From Alphaproteobacteria bacterium (GTDB lineage: Bacteria > Pseudomonadota > Alphaproteobacteria > Micropepsales > Micropepsaceae): a DNA stretch of 64,000 nucleotides. Positions within the stretch are counted from its first letter, which is position 1. The number at the start of each line of letters is the position of its first letter. A model generated the notes under the pieces. That model was not told the origin of the DNA and did no database searches. It saw only the letters and a list, made by a program, of their open reading frames with translations. The stretch is taken from NCBI GenBank assembly GCA_947467345.1, contig CANIHD010000016.1, positions 1 through 64,000 on the forward strand, written 5' to 3'. This document shows, piece after piece, positions 24,011-34,309 of the stretch. A program made the position numbers and the translations under genes.

Positions 24011-25195
24011 TTACCGCGATTTGGCGCGGGATTTCTTCTCCGGCACGACCGCGTTTTCCACCACGACGGCTTCGCCATTGTCGAGCGCAATGGCGAGGCG
24101 TCCTTCCGCCAGCGCGCGCGCATCATTGCCGAACACTTCAGCGCGCCAGCCTTGCAGGGCCGGCACATCTTCGTCGCCGCCTGCGAGGCGTTCCAGCTCA
24201 TCGCTGTTCGCGATGAGCCGCGCAGCGACGCCATATTGCGTCGCCCTAAGGCGGAGCAACGTCTTCAAGAGATCTAGCGCTGCCGGCGACGGCTCGCGGC
24301 CGCGCCGACGCGACTCAAACGGCTGTATCTCGGGTAGGGGCGCTTCAAGCGTTTCTTTAATAACGGCAAGCAAAGCCTTGCCCTGACGCGACGCCGCGTA
24401 ACCGTTCGGCAGCGCGCGAATATCGGAAAGCGCTTCCGCCGTGGCCGGCGGATGCGACGCGATTTCCAGAATGGCTTCGTCTTTGACAACGCGGTTGCGC
24501 GGCACGTCGCGCGATTGCGCCTCACGCTCGCGCCACGCCGCCATGGCCATGACGAGCGCGACGAATTTCTTATTGCTGGAGCGCAGCTTCAAGCGGCGCC
24601 ACGCATCTTCCGGTTCCAGTTTGTAAGTCGCTGGATCTTTCAGCGTCTTTTCTTCTTCTTCCAGCCAAACGGCGCGGCCGCTTTTTTCCAGCTCTGCCGA
24701 AAGCGTTTCGTAAATCGTGCGCAAATAGGTGACGTCGGCCAGCGCATATTCCAGCTGCCGCTTGCTCAGCGGCCGGCGGCTCCAATCGGTGAAGCGCGCG
24801 GATTTGTCGATGTCCGCTTTGGCTATACGGCGCACCAGCGTTTCGTAGGAGGCAGCCTCTCCGAAGCCGCACACCATCGCGGCGATCTGCGAGTCGAACA
24901 AAGGCTGCGGAATGATGCCTGCCGAGTGATGGAAGATTTCGATGTCCTGCCGCGCGGCATGAAACACCTTCATGACCTTCTTATTGGCGAGTAGCTTATG
25001 GAATGGCGCGAGATCGATGTCCTTAGCCAGGGGATCGATGATGCCTTCCGCGGTCGGGCTCGCCGCCTGGATCAGGCAGAGTTTCGGCCAATAGGTCTGG
25101 TCCCGGATGAACTCGGTATCGAGGGCAACATAAGGGCCCTCGTTCAACTCGGCGCAGAAGGCCTTAAGATCAGCAGAATCCGTGACAATACGCAT
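24011..25195 (-). CDS. rnd: Ribonuclease D
   Basis: A DEDD 3'-5' exoribonuclease of 394 residues for tRNA 3' maturation. Exo I is ALDTEFIRDQTYWPKLCLIQ, Exo II KVFHAARQDIEIFHH, Exo III KRQLEYALADVTYL with the Tyr of the DEDDy type. An HRDC domain follows (VMAMAAWREREAQSRDVPRNRVVKDEAI) and a second HRDC-like region runs near 300-370. A basic Lys/Arg tail ends the protein. Confidence 0.94.
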   Translation of the reverse strand: MRIVTDSADLKAFCAELNEGPYVALDTEFIRDQTYWPKLCLIQAASPTAEGIIDPLAKDIDLAPFHKLLANKKVMKVFHAARQDIEIFHHSAGIIPQPLFDSQIAAMVCGFGEAASYETLVRRIAKADIDKSARFTDWSRRPLSKRQLEYALADVTYLRTIYETLSAELEKSGRAVWLEEEEKTLKDPATYKLEPEDAWRRLKLRSSNKKFVALVMAMAAWREREAQSRDVPRNRVVKDEAILEIASHPPATAEALSDIRALPNGYAASRQGKALLAVIKETLEAPLPEIQPFESRRRGREPSPAALDLLKTLLRLRATQYGVAARLIANSDELERLAGGDEDVPALQGWRAEVFGNDARALAEGRLAIALDNGEAVVVENAVVPEKKSRAKSR

Positions 25196-25361
25196 GGTCA
25201 GCTCTTAGCGGGATTCGTCCCCGCTGTCCCCGCCGGCTATGCGTTATGGCTGGAAATTCACGGTTCCTGTGCGTTTGGGTCACGGCGGGTAGGCCAGGGA
25301 ACCGCCCCTTGACTTAGGGCGGGGTCCTTTCCACAAACACCGCATCTAGCGGGATCCCACC

Positions 25362-27164
25362 ATGCATATTTATCGTACCCATACGGCTGGCGCCTTGCGC
25401 CAGTCAGACGTCGGACAGCGGGTCCGTATTTCAGGTTGGGCCCACCGGGTGCGCGACCATGGCGGGCTACTGTTCATCGATGTGCGCGACCATTACGGGG
25501 TCACGCAATGCGTGCTGGAACCCGACTCTCCGGCCTTCGCTGAGGCCTCGCGGGTCCGCTCGGAATGGGTCGTCACCGTCACCGGGCCGGTCGTGGCGCG
25601 CAAAGGCGATACCGCCAATGCCAACCTGCCCACCGGCGATATCGAGATTCGAATCGAAGAGCTGTCCATTCAAGGCGAGGCCGGCGAGCTGCCGCTGCCC
25701 GTCTTCGGTGAAGCCGAATATCCGGAAGATATCCGCTTGCGCTACCGCTTCCTCGATCTCCGGCGCGAGAAGCTGCACAAGAACATCATACTGCGCGCGC
25801 AAGTCATTCAGTCCATTCGCCGCCGCATGGTGGACCAAGGCTTCACCGAGTTTCAGACGCCCATCCTGACCGCCTCCAGCCCCGAGGGCGCGCGCGACTT
25901 CTTGGTGCCGTCGCGCATGCATCCGGGCTCGTTCTATGCGTTGCCGCAGGCGCCGCAGCAGTTCAAACAGCTCATCATGGTGGCGGGCTTCGACCGTTAT
26001 TTCCAAATCGCGCCCTGTTTCCGCGATGAAGATGCGCGCGCCGACCGTAGCCCGGGCGAATTCTATCAGCTCGATCTGGAAATGAGCTTCGTCACGCAAG
26101 ACGATGTTTTTGCTGCTATTGAGCCGGTTCTGCATGGCGTCTTCACGGAGTTCGCCAATGGACGGCAAGTGTCGCCGATACCGTTTTCGCGCATTCCTTA
26201 TTCCGAAGCGCTGGCCCTCTACGGCACCGACAAGCCGGATCTTCGCAATCCGCTTCTGATCGCCGACGTGTCGGATATTTTCACGCGCGATGACGTCACG
26301 TTCCAAGCCTTCAAGAAAGTTGTGCAGGCGGGTGGCGTCGCACGCGCCATTCCGGCGCCAGGCGCCGGCGCGCAATCGCGCTCATGGTTCGATAAGTTGA
26401 ATGAATGGGCGCGCGGCGAAGGCGCCGCCGGGCTCGGTTACATCATTTTCGAGGAAGAGAACGGCGTGTTGGTCGGCAAGGGACCAATCGCGAAATTCCT
26501 TTCGTCGGAGGCATTACAGAAGCTTGCGGTTCGCGCCGCCGTGAAAGCGGGCGACGCCGTATTCTTTGCCGCCGACAAACTGGCGCGCGCCGCCGATCTT
26601 GCAGGCAAGGCGCGCACGCGCATCGGCAGAGAGCTTGGCTTGATCCGCGAGGATAAGTTCGAGTTCTGCTGGATCGTCGATTTTCCGATGTATGAATATA
26701 ACGAGCAGGAAAAGCGCATCGATTTCTCGCACAATCCATTCTCGATGCCGCAAGGCGGAATGGAAGCGCTGGAAAATCAGGATCCGCTCACCATCAAAGC
26801 GTTCCAATACGACATCGTTTGCAATGGCGTGGAATTGTCGTCAGGCGCCATCCGTAACCATAAGCCCGAGATCATGTTGAAAGCTTTCGAGATCGCCGGC
26901 TATGCGCGCGCCGAAACCGAAGCGAAATTCTCCGGCATGCTGAATGCGTTCCGCTACGGCGCGCCGCCGCATGGTGGCTCAGCGCCGGGCATCGACCGCA
27001 TGGTCATGCTGATCGCGGGCGTCGAGAATTTGCGCGAAGTGACGATGTTTCCGATGAACCAGCAGGCGCAGGATTTAATGATGGGCGCGCCGTCGGAAGT
27101 TTCGGCGAAACAATTGCGCGAACTTCATATCCGCGTCGTGCTGCCGGAGAAAGAAAAAGCGTAA
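25362..27164 (+). CDS. aspS: Aspartyl-tRNA synthetase
   Basis: A class II bacterial-type enzyme of 600 residues. The N-terminal OB-fold ([30 protein letters not shown]) reads the anticodon. Motif 2 is [26 protein letters not shown], the GAD insertion lies in the middle, and motif 3 is [12 protein letters not shown]. The linker [12 protein letters not shown] is intact. Whether it also charges tRNA-Asn depends on whether an asnS exists elsewhere. A terminator follows. Confidence 0.96.
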   Translation: MHIYRTHTAGALRQSDVGQRVRISGWAHRVRDHGGLLFIDVRDHYGVTQCVLEPDSPAFAEASRVRSEWVVTVTGPVVARKGDTANANLPTGDIEIRIEELSIQGEAGELPLPVFGEAEYPEDIRLRYRFLDLRREKLHKNIILRAQVIQSIRRRMVDQGFTEFQTPILTASSPEGARDFLVPSRMHPGSFYALPQAPQQFKQLIMVAGFDRYFQIAPCFRDEDARADRSPGEFYQLDLEMSFVTQDDVFAAIEPVLHGVFTEFANGRQVSPIPFSRIPYSEALALYGTDKPDLRNPLLIADVSDIFTRDDVTFQAFKKVVQAGGVARAIPAPGAGAQSRSWFDKLNEWARGEGAAGLGYIIFEEENGVLVGKGPIAKFLSSEALQKLAVRAAVKAGDAVFFAADKLARAADLAGKARTRIGRELGLIREDKFEFCWIVDFPMYEYNEQEKRIDFSHNPFSMPQGGMEALENQDPLTIKAFQYDIVCNGVELSSGAIRNHKPEIMLKAFEIAGYARAETEAKFSGMLNAFRYGAPPHGGSAPGIDRMVMLIAGVENLREVTMFPMNQQAQDLMMGAPSEVSAKQLRELHIRVVLPEKEKA

Positions 27165-27182
27165 TCATCGAAAACATAAAGC

Positions 27183-27216
27183 AAAACGGCGCGGGAGATT
27201 CCTGCGCCGTTTTTTG
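27183..27216 (+). terminator. Terminator between aspS and the atp operon
   Basis: AAAACGGCGC and GCGCCGTTTT form a stem extended by GGA/TCC around a short loop, with a T-run to 27216. The A-rich 5' side lets it act in both directions, so it probably also ends the atp operon. Confidence 0.9.
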
Positions 27217-27236
27217 TCTGCCCTCTATGAAGAGGA

Positions 27237-27728
27237 TTAGTTCAGCTTACCGGGAATTTCTTTCAACGCGCTCTGGACCATGTCCTGGGCGCGTTTGTCG
27301 TCGAGGCGGGCAGCGATCAGCTTCTCGGCTGCCGACACGGCTGCATCGGCGGCGAGGGCGCGGACTTCCGCGAGTGCCGCGGCTTCCGCTTGTGCAATTT
27401 TATCCTGTGCCTGCTTGCCGCGGCGTTCGATCGCCTGCGCGATCTGCACGCGCATTTCCTTGGCATAGGCTCCCGCTTCGGCGCGCGCCGCCGTCAAAAT
27501 GCCGTGCGCTTCTTTTTCCGCATCCGCCTGCTTGCAGCGATATTGCTCGAGAAGGCCTTGCGCTTTCTCGCGAAGACGGCGCGCATCGTCCAATTCTTTG
27601 GCGATTTGGGCGGAGCGCGCATCCAGCGTTTTGCCGATCATGGCAGGCACGCCCTGCCACAGAAGAAGGCCAAGAAAGATCAGCGTGCCGACGCCAACCC
27701 AGGTTTCCGCATTCGAGAAGAATTCCAT
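27237..27728 (-). CDS. atpF: ATP synthase Fo subunit b
   Basis: The product has 163 residues: one N-terminal membrane helix (WVGVGTLIFLGLLLWQGVP), then a long charged coiled coil (ARRLREKAQGLLEQYRCKQADAEKEA...). It is the peripheral stalk linking subunit a to F1. It is last in the operon, 1 base after the b' gene. The F1 genes are elsewhere, as usual in Alphaproteobacteria. Confidence 0.93.
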   Translation of the reverse strand: MEFFSNAETWVGVGTLIFLGLLLWQGVPAMIGKTLDARSAQIAKELDDARRLREKAQGLLEQYRCKQADAEKEAHGILTAARAEAGAYAKEMRVQIAQAIERRGKQAQDKIAQAEAAALAEVRALAADAAVSAAEKLIAARLDDKRAQDMVQSALKEIPGKLN

Positions 27729-27729
27729 C

Positions 27730-28275
27730 TCAGCCTCGAATCGATTGGACGGCTTGAAGCGCGTCAGCCGAGGAGACTTTCTCGCCGATCAAACGTTCGA
27801 CAATATCGGCCGCGGCCTCGCTCGCCACTTGCTGGACATGGCCGGCGGCGCGCTTGCGGGTTTCCTCAATGCGGGCCTCCGCTTCCGTCAGCGCCGTTTG
27901 CGTTTGCGCATCGGCGGCTGCCTTCAGGCGATCCATTTCTGCGTTGACGGTCTTGCGTTTCTCGTCGGCCAAAGTCGTCGCGCGGCCACGTGCGCTCGCG
28001 AGAGCGCTTTCATAAGCGGCGAGAGCGTCGCTGGCCTCCTTGCGTAAGCGTTCGGCGGTTTCAAGATCGCCCGTAATACGATCCTTCCGCGCCGCGATGA
28101 CGCTGCCGATCTTTGGCAGCGCCACTTTGCTCAAGACGACGAGCAAAAAGCCGAATGTAAGCACCAGCCAGAACAACTGGCTGGCGTAGGTTTCGGCATT
28201 CATTTGCGGCAGGCCGCCCTCGGCGTGTTCTTCGCCGGGTACGACAATGCCTTCCGTCGTCTCGATGTCTTGCAT
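27730..28275 (-). CDS. atpF': ATP synthase Fo subunit b'
   Basis: The product has 181 residues: an acidic N-terminal extension, a membrane helix (LFWLVLTFGFLLVVLSKVALP), and a coiled coil. The b' subunit is a paralogue of b that forms a heterodimeric stalk in photosynthetic and alphaproteobacterial enzymes. It sits between atpE and atpF in the standard order. Confidence 0.92.
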   Translation of the reverse strand: MQDIETTEGIVVPGEEHAEGGLPQMNAETYASQLFWLVLTFGFLLVVLSKVALPKIGSVIAARKDRITGDLETAERLRKEASDALAAYESALASARGRATTLADEKRKTVNAEMDRLKAAADAQTQTALTEAEARIEETRKRAAGHVQQVASEAAADIVERLIGEKVSSADALQAVQSIRG

Positions 28276-28284
28276 GGCCGGAAA

Positions 28285-28518
28285 TTAAACCGGCGGCGCG
28301 TAGAGCATGATCAGCGCGATCACGAGGCCGAACAGACCCGTCGCTTCGCAAAGCGCGAAGCCGAGGAGCAGGTTCGCCGTCTGGCCGGCAGCCGCGCCCG
28401 GATTGCGCAGTGCGCCCGCGAGGAAGTTGCCGAACACATTGCCGATGCCGATGCCGGCGCCGATCAGCGCCATGGCGGCCAAACCGGCGCCGATAAATCT
28501 TGCTGCTTCAACGTCCAT
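28285..28518 (-). CDS. atpE: ATP synthase Fo subunit c
   Basis: The product has 77 residues, two membrane helices with a polar RNP loop (R38-NP). The proton-carrying carboxylate is E59 ([10 protein letters not shown]). The Gly-rich helix 1 ([12 protein letters not shown]) is typical of c-rings. The ATG at 28518 is used because AGGAG lies 10 bases upstream; an upstream in-frame TTG is too close to that site. The residues around E59 suggest a proton-type rather than sodium-type ring. Confidence 0.95.
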   Translation of the reverse strand: MDVEAARFIGAGLAAMALIGAGIGIGNVFGNFLAGALRNPGAAAGQTANLLLGFALCEATGLFGLVIALIMLYAPPV

Positions 28519-28575
28519 GTTTTTCAAGCTCCTAGAAAGAAATGACCGCCGGCTCTGCCCAAAGCCGGCTTGGTT

Positions 28576-29352
28576 TTAGTGATCGTGCAAATGAAGGGCG
28601 TCGTTGAGGTAGATGCTGGTGAGAATGGCGAACACATAGGCCTGCAGAAACGCCACAAGAAATTCGAGCGCGGTGACGCCAATGATGACCAACATCGGAA
28701 TGACCGACAGCGCCGATAACGCGCCGCCCGCCGCCGCCAGACCGACGACGAAACTGCCGAACACGACGAGCATCGTATGCCCCGCGAGCATGTTGGCGAA
28801 GAGACGTACCGAAAGGCTAATGGGGCGGCTGAGGAACGAAATGATCTCGATCGGCGTCAGGATCGGCAGCATGTACCAAGGCACGTGCGGCACGAAGAGG
28901 GTCAAGAAGCGAAAGCCGTGCTTGGCGATGCCGACGACAATCACCATTGCAAACACTGTAAGCGCCAAAGCCAGCGTGACGATGATGTGGCTTGTGACCG
29001 TGAACTGATGGAAGGCGCCGCCGGTGATGAGCTGGAACGGCAACAGGCCCAGCATGTTGGAGAACAGCACGAACATGAACAGCGCGAAAATGAAGGGAAA
29101 GAATTTCAGGCCTTCAGTGCCCGCTGAAGAGCGGATCATGTCGGCGATGAAGGTGTAGCTGATCTCGGCAAGCGATTGCAGGCGCGACGGAACCATCGAG
29201 CTCTTCGACATCGCCATGGTCAGCAGCAGCGTGATTGTCGCCACCACAATGACCATCCACAACGATGCGTTGGTGAACGATACATCGACGCCGCCGATCT
29301 CCAGCGGGATGATCGGATGCACCGCGAATTGTTCCATCGGTCCGGCTGCCAC
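28576..29352 (-). CDS. atpB: ATP synthase Fo subunit a
   Basis: The product has 258 residues and six or so membrane helices. The essential Arg lies in SLSVRLFANMLAGH; the other proton-channel residues are in FLVAFLQAYVFAILTSIYL. The GTG at 29352 has AGAGGA upstream; ATG 29337 (MEQFAVHP) is an alternative that matches many relatives. The second gene of the operon. Confidence 0.95.
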   Translation of the reverse strand: MAAGPMEQFAVHPIIPLEIGGVDVSFTNASLWMVIVVATITLLLTMAMSKSSMVPSRLQSLAEISYTFIADMIRSSAGTEGLKFFPFIFALFMFVLFSNMLGLLPFQLITGGAFHQFTVTSHIIVTLALALTVFAMVIVVGIAKHGFRFLTLFVPHVPWYMLPILTPIEIISFLSRPISLSVRLFANMLAGHTMLVVFGSFVVGLAAAGGALSALSVIPMLVIIGVTALEFLVAFLQAYVFAILTSIYLNDALHLHDH

Positions 29353-29382
29353 GCGAACCTATCCTCTAGCTGTGCCAACCGA

Positions 29383-29688
29383 TCATTTATCGGGCGGCGT
29401 TTCACTCAGTCTCTTGGCGGTGCGGAACACGTTGCGAAAGCCCGTGGCCACTCCGAATAAAAACATGACGAGAAGGAAAAGCGGCGAAGTCCCGAATACG
29501 CGGTCCAACGCCCAACCAATCGCGCCACCAACCACAACCGCCGCCACCAATTCGGTGCTCAGGCGCATTGCAATGCCCAGTTGCGAAGGTGCCGCCCCCT
29601 CTTTTGGAACAGGGATGCGCCCTCGTGCCTTCCGGAGTTTTTCCTCCAGTTCGTTCAGCGCTTCTGGGTCGGGATCGCGGTCGGACAT
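29383..29688 (-). CDS. atpI: ATP synthase accessory protein I
   Basis: The product has 101 residues: a charged N-terminus, then two membrane helices with the AtpI-type pattern LSTELVAAVVVGGAIGWALD and LFLLVMFLFGVATGFRNVFR. AtpI helps assemble the c-ring and may affect Mg uptake. It is first in the operon, about 66 bases after a strong promoter. Confidence 0.88.
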   Translation of the reverse strand: MSDRDPDPEALNELEEKLRKARGRIPVPKEGAAPSQLGIAMRLSTELVAAVVVGGAIGWALDRVFGTSPLFLLVMFLFGVATGFRNVFRTAKRLSETPPDK

Positions 29689-29754
29689 GGTCCCACGTCA
29701 ATCAGCCGTTCCGGGCGCTGCGAAAATGGAGAATCCGCTTGCGAAGGCGGGCGG

Positions 29755-29783
29755 ACCATATGAGCGGGTTACAATACTGTCAA
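29755..29783 (-). promoter_or_regulatory. Promoter of the atp Fo operon
   Basis: On the minus strand TTGACA (29783-29778) and TATGGT (29760-29755) are exactly 17 bases apart. An 8-base inverted repeat, GGGTTACA at 29766 and TGTAACCC at 29799, straddles the -35 box and could hold a regulator. Confidence 0.75.
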
Positions 29784-29878
29784 GTGCAGGAAACATGGTG
29801 TAACCCACTGAATAAGAAGACAAATTTAAGATGTCGCAGGTGCTAAAGCGTGGTCCTGCTGCAGCGCGAAAGGCGAGG

Positions 29879-32800
29879 CTACGCAGCGATGACTCGCTCG
29901 GCTTCCGCCAGTGACACAGACACCAACTGGCTGACGCCCCGTTCCGACATGGTGACGCCGAAAAGCCGGTTCATCCGCGACATGGTGAGGGCGTGGTGGG
30001 TGATGATCAAATAGCGGGTTTCGGCCATCCGGGTCATCTCGTCCAACAGGCGGCAGAAGCGGTCCACATTGGCGTCATCGAGCGGCGCGTCGACTTCGTC
30101 CAGCACGCAAATCGGGGCCGGGTTCACCAGGAACACCGCGAAAATCAGCGAAATGGCCGTCAGCGCTTGCTCACCGCCCGAGAGGAGGGAGAGCGTCGCC
30201 AGCTTCTTGCCGGGCGGACGGGCGAGAATCTCGAGGCCGGCTTCCAGCGGATCTTCCGATTCGGTGAAGGTGAGCCGTGCTTCGCCGCCCTGGAACAATT
30301 CCTTGAACAGGCGTTCGAAATTCGCATTCACCTTTTCGAAGGCCGCGACCAGCCGCTCGCGCCCTTCGCGGTTCAGGCTTTGAATGCCTTTGCGAAGGCG
30401 CTGAATGGCGCCGTCGAGATCGGCGCGATCGGCTTGCAGCGTGGCAAGACGCGTTTCTTGCTCAGCGGCTTCTTCTTCCGCCCTGAGATTCACGCCGCCA
30501 AGCTGTTCGCGTTCACGCTTCAATTTTTCGGCTTTGGACTCGGCCTGGTCGAGGGGCGGCAGTTCGGCGCCGTCCTTCAGCTCCGCGCGCTCCGCCAATT
30601 CCTCGGGCGCCGCATCCAGTTCTTCGCGAATGCGCTGTGCCAATTCGGAGACACGCGCGACCGCCGATTCAGCGCGGGCCTGAGCGGCAGCGCGCGCTTC
30701 GCGCGCTTCGCCAAGCGCTTGATCGGCGATACGCGCCGCGCGGTCGGCGTCGGCCAGAATGGTTTCGGCTTCGGCGCGGGCATCGGCGGCGAGTTTGCGC
30801 GCGGTCTCGGCAACGCCGATGGCGTCCAGCAATGCATTGCGTTTTTCGGCGATCTGCTCGGGCTTGCCTTCGATGATCGCAAGTTCGCCTTGCATGTCCG
30901 CAATGCGGGCGTCGATCTCGACAATCTTCTGGCTGGCGGCATTGTGCCGCGCATTCCAGCGCGATGTTTCTTCTGCAACCACGCGCGAACGTTGCGCCCT
31001 CGCCGAAGCGGCACGGCGCATCGTTTCGACAATCGCCATGGCTTCGCCGGTGCTGGCACGTTCTTCGGCGGCAATGGAGCGCGTTTCCGCTAATGATGCC
31101 GCCAATGCGGCGCCATCGGGCAGGGAAGCAAGGTTGGTTGTCGCTGATTGTTCTGCCGCCTGCGCATTGGCCAAGGCTTCGTCCAGATTGCGGCGTTCGG
31201 ATTCCAATGTCGCCAGTTTGGCGGCGCGATCCGCCGCGGCGCGTGCGGCTTTCGTTGCCGCGTCTTGTGCGGCGGCGAGCGCGGCTTCGCGTTGGCGCAA
31301 TTCTTGATCAGTGGAGCGGGTGAGTTCGCGCGCAGCCGACGCCGCTGTTTGCATGCGAACATAGACGCCATGCGTTTCAGCGCGCGAAGCTTTCGCACTT
31401 TGAAGTTCAACCTCCAATGCTTCGAGACGATTACGCTGCTCAAGACGCAGCGCTGCCGGGCTCTTCGCTTCGGCGGAAACGCGATAGCCGTCCCAACGCC
31501 ACAAATCGCCTTCACGCGTGACAAGACGTTGTCCGGCGCGCAAATATTTCTGCGCTTCCGGTCCGTCTTCGCGTGCGATGACACCCGTAAAGGCGAGGCG
31601 GCGGGCCAGTGCAGACGGAGCATTAACAAAAGTCGCTAAAGCAACGGCACCGTTGGGTAAAATGGGAGAGTCGATGCCGCCCAAATCATGCCAATGCTGC
31701 GGCGCCGCTTCATCAAGCGGTGAATCGAGATCGTCGCCCAACGCGGCAGCGAGCGCGGCTTCATATCCGGGCTCCACGCGCAACGCGTCGATCACCGGCG
31801 GCCACAAATCCTGATCGGTCGGACGCAGCATTTTCGCGATGGCATTTGCTTCGGCGGACATGCGCTGCACTTCGCGCTCCGCCGCTTCCAGCGGACCACG
31901 CGCACGGGCTTCCGCGTCCTGCGCGTAGACTTCGTCGTTGCGCGCGCGCTCTGCTGTTGCACGCGCCGAAACGGCGCCTTCGCGTGCGGCTTCGACCGTT
32001 TGCTCAGCCGCGCGGACGTCCGGAGCATTGGCAACTTCCGCTTCGGCATCAGCAAGACGCGGCGCCAAGGCTTCGCGCTGGCGTGTGGCGCGCGCCGCAT
32101 GTTGCGCCGCTTCATTGCGCGCGCGTTCAAAGCTGGAGCGCATCGCGTTTAACTCGGCGAGCTCGCCGGTCAAACGTTCCAGTGCACGCTCACGATCGGC
32201 CAATTTGGCTTTCAGATCCTGCGCGGTTTCTTCGGCTGCAGCCAATTCGCTGATCGCGCTTTCGCTAGCAGCACGAAGCGTCTCCGCTTCCGCCAATAGC
32301 CCCGCTAAAGCGGTTTGCGCGTCGTGTTCCAACGCCTGTTCGCGCTGTTTGTCTTGTTCGGCATGGCCGAGACGTTGACGCAAACGCTGCGCTTCTTCGC
32401 GGGCACGCGCCTCTTCAGCGTCGAGAGCTTCGCGTTCATGCACCAAACGCTGCAAAGCGGCGGCGCGAATAGCTTCCGCTTCGCGCAAAGGCGGCAAAGA
32501 CGAGGCCGCATTGGCGCGCGCGGTTGATGCTTCGGCCGCCGTACCAGTGCGATCCGCGACCAATCCCGTTGTTTCATCGAAGGCGCGAGATGCCGTCTCT
32601 TCTTGTTGCCGCGCACCGACCCAACGCAAATGAAATGCCAGTGCCTCGGCTTTGCGGATCAACCCCGACAGATTGCGATAACGCACCGCTTGGCGCGCCT
32701 GGCGGCGCAGGCCCTGAAGCAGCGTGTCGACTTCCGCGATGATGTCGTCGAGCCGCGCCATATTGGTTTCGGCAGCGCGCAAGCGAAGTTCGGCGTCGTG

Positions 32801-33337
32801 ACGGCGCTGATGAAGACCGGAAATGCCGGCGGCTTCTTCCAAAATCGCACGCCGTGCCAGCGGTTTCTGGCTGATGAGGATGCTGATCTGCCCCTGACGC
32901 ACGAGGGCGGGCGAAGCCGCACCGCTGGAGGCATCGGCGAAGAAAATCTGTACGTCGCGCTGGCGAACGTCACGGCCATTGATGCGATAGACGGAGCCCG
33001 CCTCGCGTTCGATACGGCGCGTGATCTCAATCGTTTCGGATTCATTGTAAGGCGCCGGCACTGAAAGGTCGGAATTGTCGATGACCAAGGTGACTTCGGC
33101 ATTGTTGCGCATAGGGCGCGAGCCCGTCCCGCCGAAAATGACGTCATCCATGCCGCTGCCGCGCATAGAGGTCGGGCGGTTTTCACCCATAACCCAGCGC
33201 AAAGCTTCGAGAAGATTGGATTTGCCGCAACCATTGGGCCCGACAACGCCCGTCAGCCCCGGTTCGATATGAAGTTCGGTCGGGTCAACGAAGGATTTGA
33301 AGCCGCTGAGACGAAGTCGGGTGAATTTCAAGGCCAC
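29879..33337 (-). CDS. smc: Chromosome segregation ATPase SMC
   Basis: About 1152 residues. Walker A is GPNGCGKSN (33-41), the ABC signature LSGGEQALTAISLIF and Walker B ICVLDEVDAPLDDAN lie near the C-terminus. Between them two very long Ala/Glu/Arg-rich coiled coils flank a hinge at about 490-620 (WPPVIDALRVEPGYEAALAA). With ScpA and ScpB it forms the condensin that organises replicated chromosomes. The start is uncertain: the family begins at MKFTRLRL, so GTG 33337 or TTG 33331 fit better than the outermost GTG at 33364. It follows the DsbA-like gene on the same strand. Confidence 0.95.
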   Translation of the reverse strand: MALKFTRLRLSGFKSFVDPTELHIEPGLTGVVGPNGCGKSNLLEALRWVMGENRPTSMRGSGMDDVIFGGTGSRPMRNNAEVTLVIDNSDLSVPAPYNESETIEITRRIEREAGSVYRINGRDVRQRDVQIFFADASSGAASPALVRQGQISILISQKPLARRAILEEAAGISGLHQRRHDAELRLRAAETNMARLDDIIAEVDTLLQGLRRQARQAVRYRNLSGLIRKAEALAFHLRWVGARQQEETASRAFDETTGLVADRTGTAAEASTARANAASSLPPLREAEAIRAAALQRLVHEREALDAEEARAREEAQRLRQRLGHAEQDKQREQALEHDAQTALAGLLAEAETLRAASESAISELAAAEETAQDLKAKLADRERALERLTGELAELNAMRSSFERARNEAAQHAARATRQREALAPRLADAEAEVANAPDVRAAEQTVEAAREGAVSARATAERARNDEVYAQDAEARARGPLEAAEREVQRMSAEANAIAKMLRPTDQDLWPPVIDALRVEPGYEAALAAALGDDLDSPLDEAAPQHWHDLGGIDSPILPNGAVALATFVNAPSALARRLAFTGVIAREDGPEAQKYLRAGQRLVTREGDLWRWDGYRVSAEAKSPAALRLEQRNRLEALEVELQSAKASRAETHGVYVRMQTAASAARELTRSTDQELRQREAALAAAQDAATKAARAAADRAAKLATLESERRNLDEALANAQAAEQSATTNLASLPDGAALAASLAETRSIAAEERASTGEAMAIVETMRRAASARAQRSRVVAEETSRWNARHNAASQKIVEIDARIADMQGELAIIEGKPEQIAEKRNALLDAIGVAETARKLAADARAEAETILADADRAARIADQALGEAREARAAAQARAESAVARVSELAQRIREELDAAPEELAERAELKDGAELPPLDQAESKAEKLKREREQLGGVNLRAEEEAAEQETRLATLQADRADLDGAIQRLRKGIQSLNREGRERLVAAFEKVNANFERLFKELFQGGEARLTFTESEDPLEAGLEILARPPGKKLATLSLLSGGEQALTAISLIFAVFLVNPAPICVLDEVDAPLDDANVDRFCRLLDEMTRMAETRYLIITHHALTMSRMNRLFGVTMSERGVSQLVSVSLAEAERVIAA

Positions 33338-33512
33338 GCGTCTTTCATTGGTCGCTGGTTTCACGGGTTGCCGATAGACGCTGGCAACTCATTGGCTCGG
33401 GGTTTCGCGACTCACCCCTCCAGCCAAGAGCATAGAGCCTGATTCCGGAAAACCGGGTCAATCAAGCGCGAAGACTTATCACCAGTCGAGCGCGGCTATT
33501 TGGCCGCCAAGC

Positions 33513-34208
33513 CTACTTATCAGCCAAAAGCGGGTCGATCTCCGCCTTCATGGACGCGAAGGAGATCTCGCCCCGATGAAGGTTGCCGTTGATAAGGAAG
33601 GTCGGGGTGGACGCGACGTTGTAGCGGGTCTGGCCTTCGTTCCAATTCGCATCTACCAGGGCCAGCTTGGCGGGATCGCGCGTGCAGGCAATGATCTGCT
33701 CGCGGCCCATGCCGGCCATGCGGCCCATGCGGGCCATGCCTTCTTCAATGTCCTGCTGGGACATTTGTTTGTCGCCGTCGAAGTCCTGGATCCAGCCTTG
33801 TGGGCCGGTCTGATTGCGGAACAGGAGGTCGATGAAATTGAGCGCGGCTTCGCCTTCGAAGCAGCGTGCGGCGGCAGAGGCGAGGCGAGCAGCGCCGTCA
33901 AGCGGATATTCACGGAACACCAGCCTAACTTTGCCGGTGTCGATATATTCCTTTTTCAGCTCGGGAAGCGTACCCGTCGCGAAGGCCGCGCAATGGGGGC
34001 AGGTCATCGAGGCGTATTCGACAATGGTGACCGGAGCATTGGCGCTGCCGTGAACCAAATCGGTGGGCTTTATTTCGACTTCCATCCCGCCACCGCCGAC
34101 GCCGGCCAGCAGGCTTCCGCCCGTGCCGCGCGTAGAGAAATAGGCGATGATGCCGACGGCGATCACGATGGCGACGCCGAGCACGATGATGATCTGGTTC
34201 CGCTTCAC
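33513..34208 (-). CDS. DsbA-family thiol-disulfide protein, membrane-anchored
   Basis: GGAGG 6 bases before the GTG at 34208 decides the start; the frame is open 19 codons further but has no ribosome site there. The product (231 residues) has an N-terminal anchor (NQIIIVLGVAIVIAVGIIAYF), a Gly-rich linker, and a thioredoxin-like DsbA domain with active site C70-PH-C73 and the cis-Pro region VASTPTFLINGNLHRG. Such proteins oxidise or isomerise cysteines of exported proteins. It is transcribed with dciA upstream and smc downstream, a conserved order in the class. Confidence 0.9.
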   Translation of the reverse strand: MKRNQIIIVLGVAIVIAVGIIAYFSTRGTGGSLLAGVGGGGMEVEIKPTDLVHGSANAPVTIVEYASMTCPHCAAFATGTLPELKKEYIDTGKVRLVFREYPLDGAARLASAAARCFEGEAALNFIDLLFRNQTGPQGWIQDFDGDKQMSQQDIEEGMARMGRMAGMGREQIIACTRDPAKLALVDANWNEGQTRYNVASTPTFLINGNLHRGEISFASMKAEIDPLLADK

Positions 34209-34309
34209 GCGCGACCTCCGATATTTTGTTTTGACGTTTGTGGCAGACGGAGCCCGGGCATTCAATTGGTAGCCCGGAAAGGTTGACCGGCCAGGATTGT
34301 TAACCCCGC

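Noticed and set aside
29993..31093. Long plus-strand open frames opposite smc
   Set aside because: They mirror the Ala/Glu/Arg-rich coiled-coil codons of smc and have no family or ribosome site.
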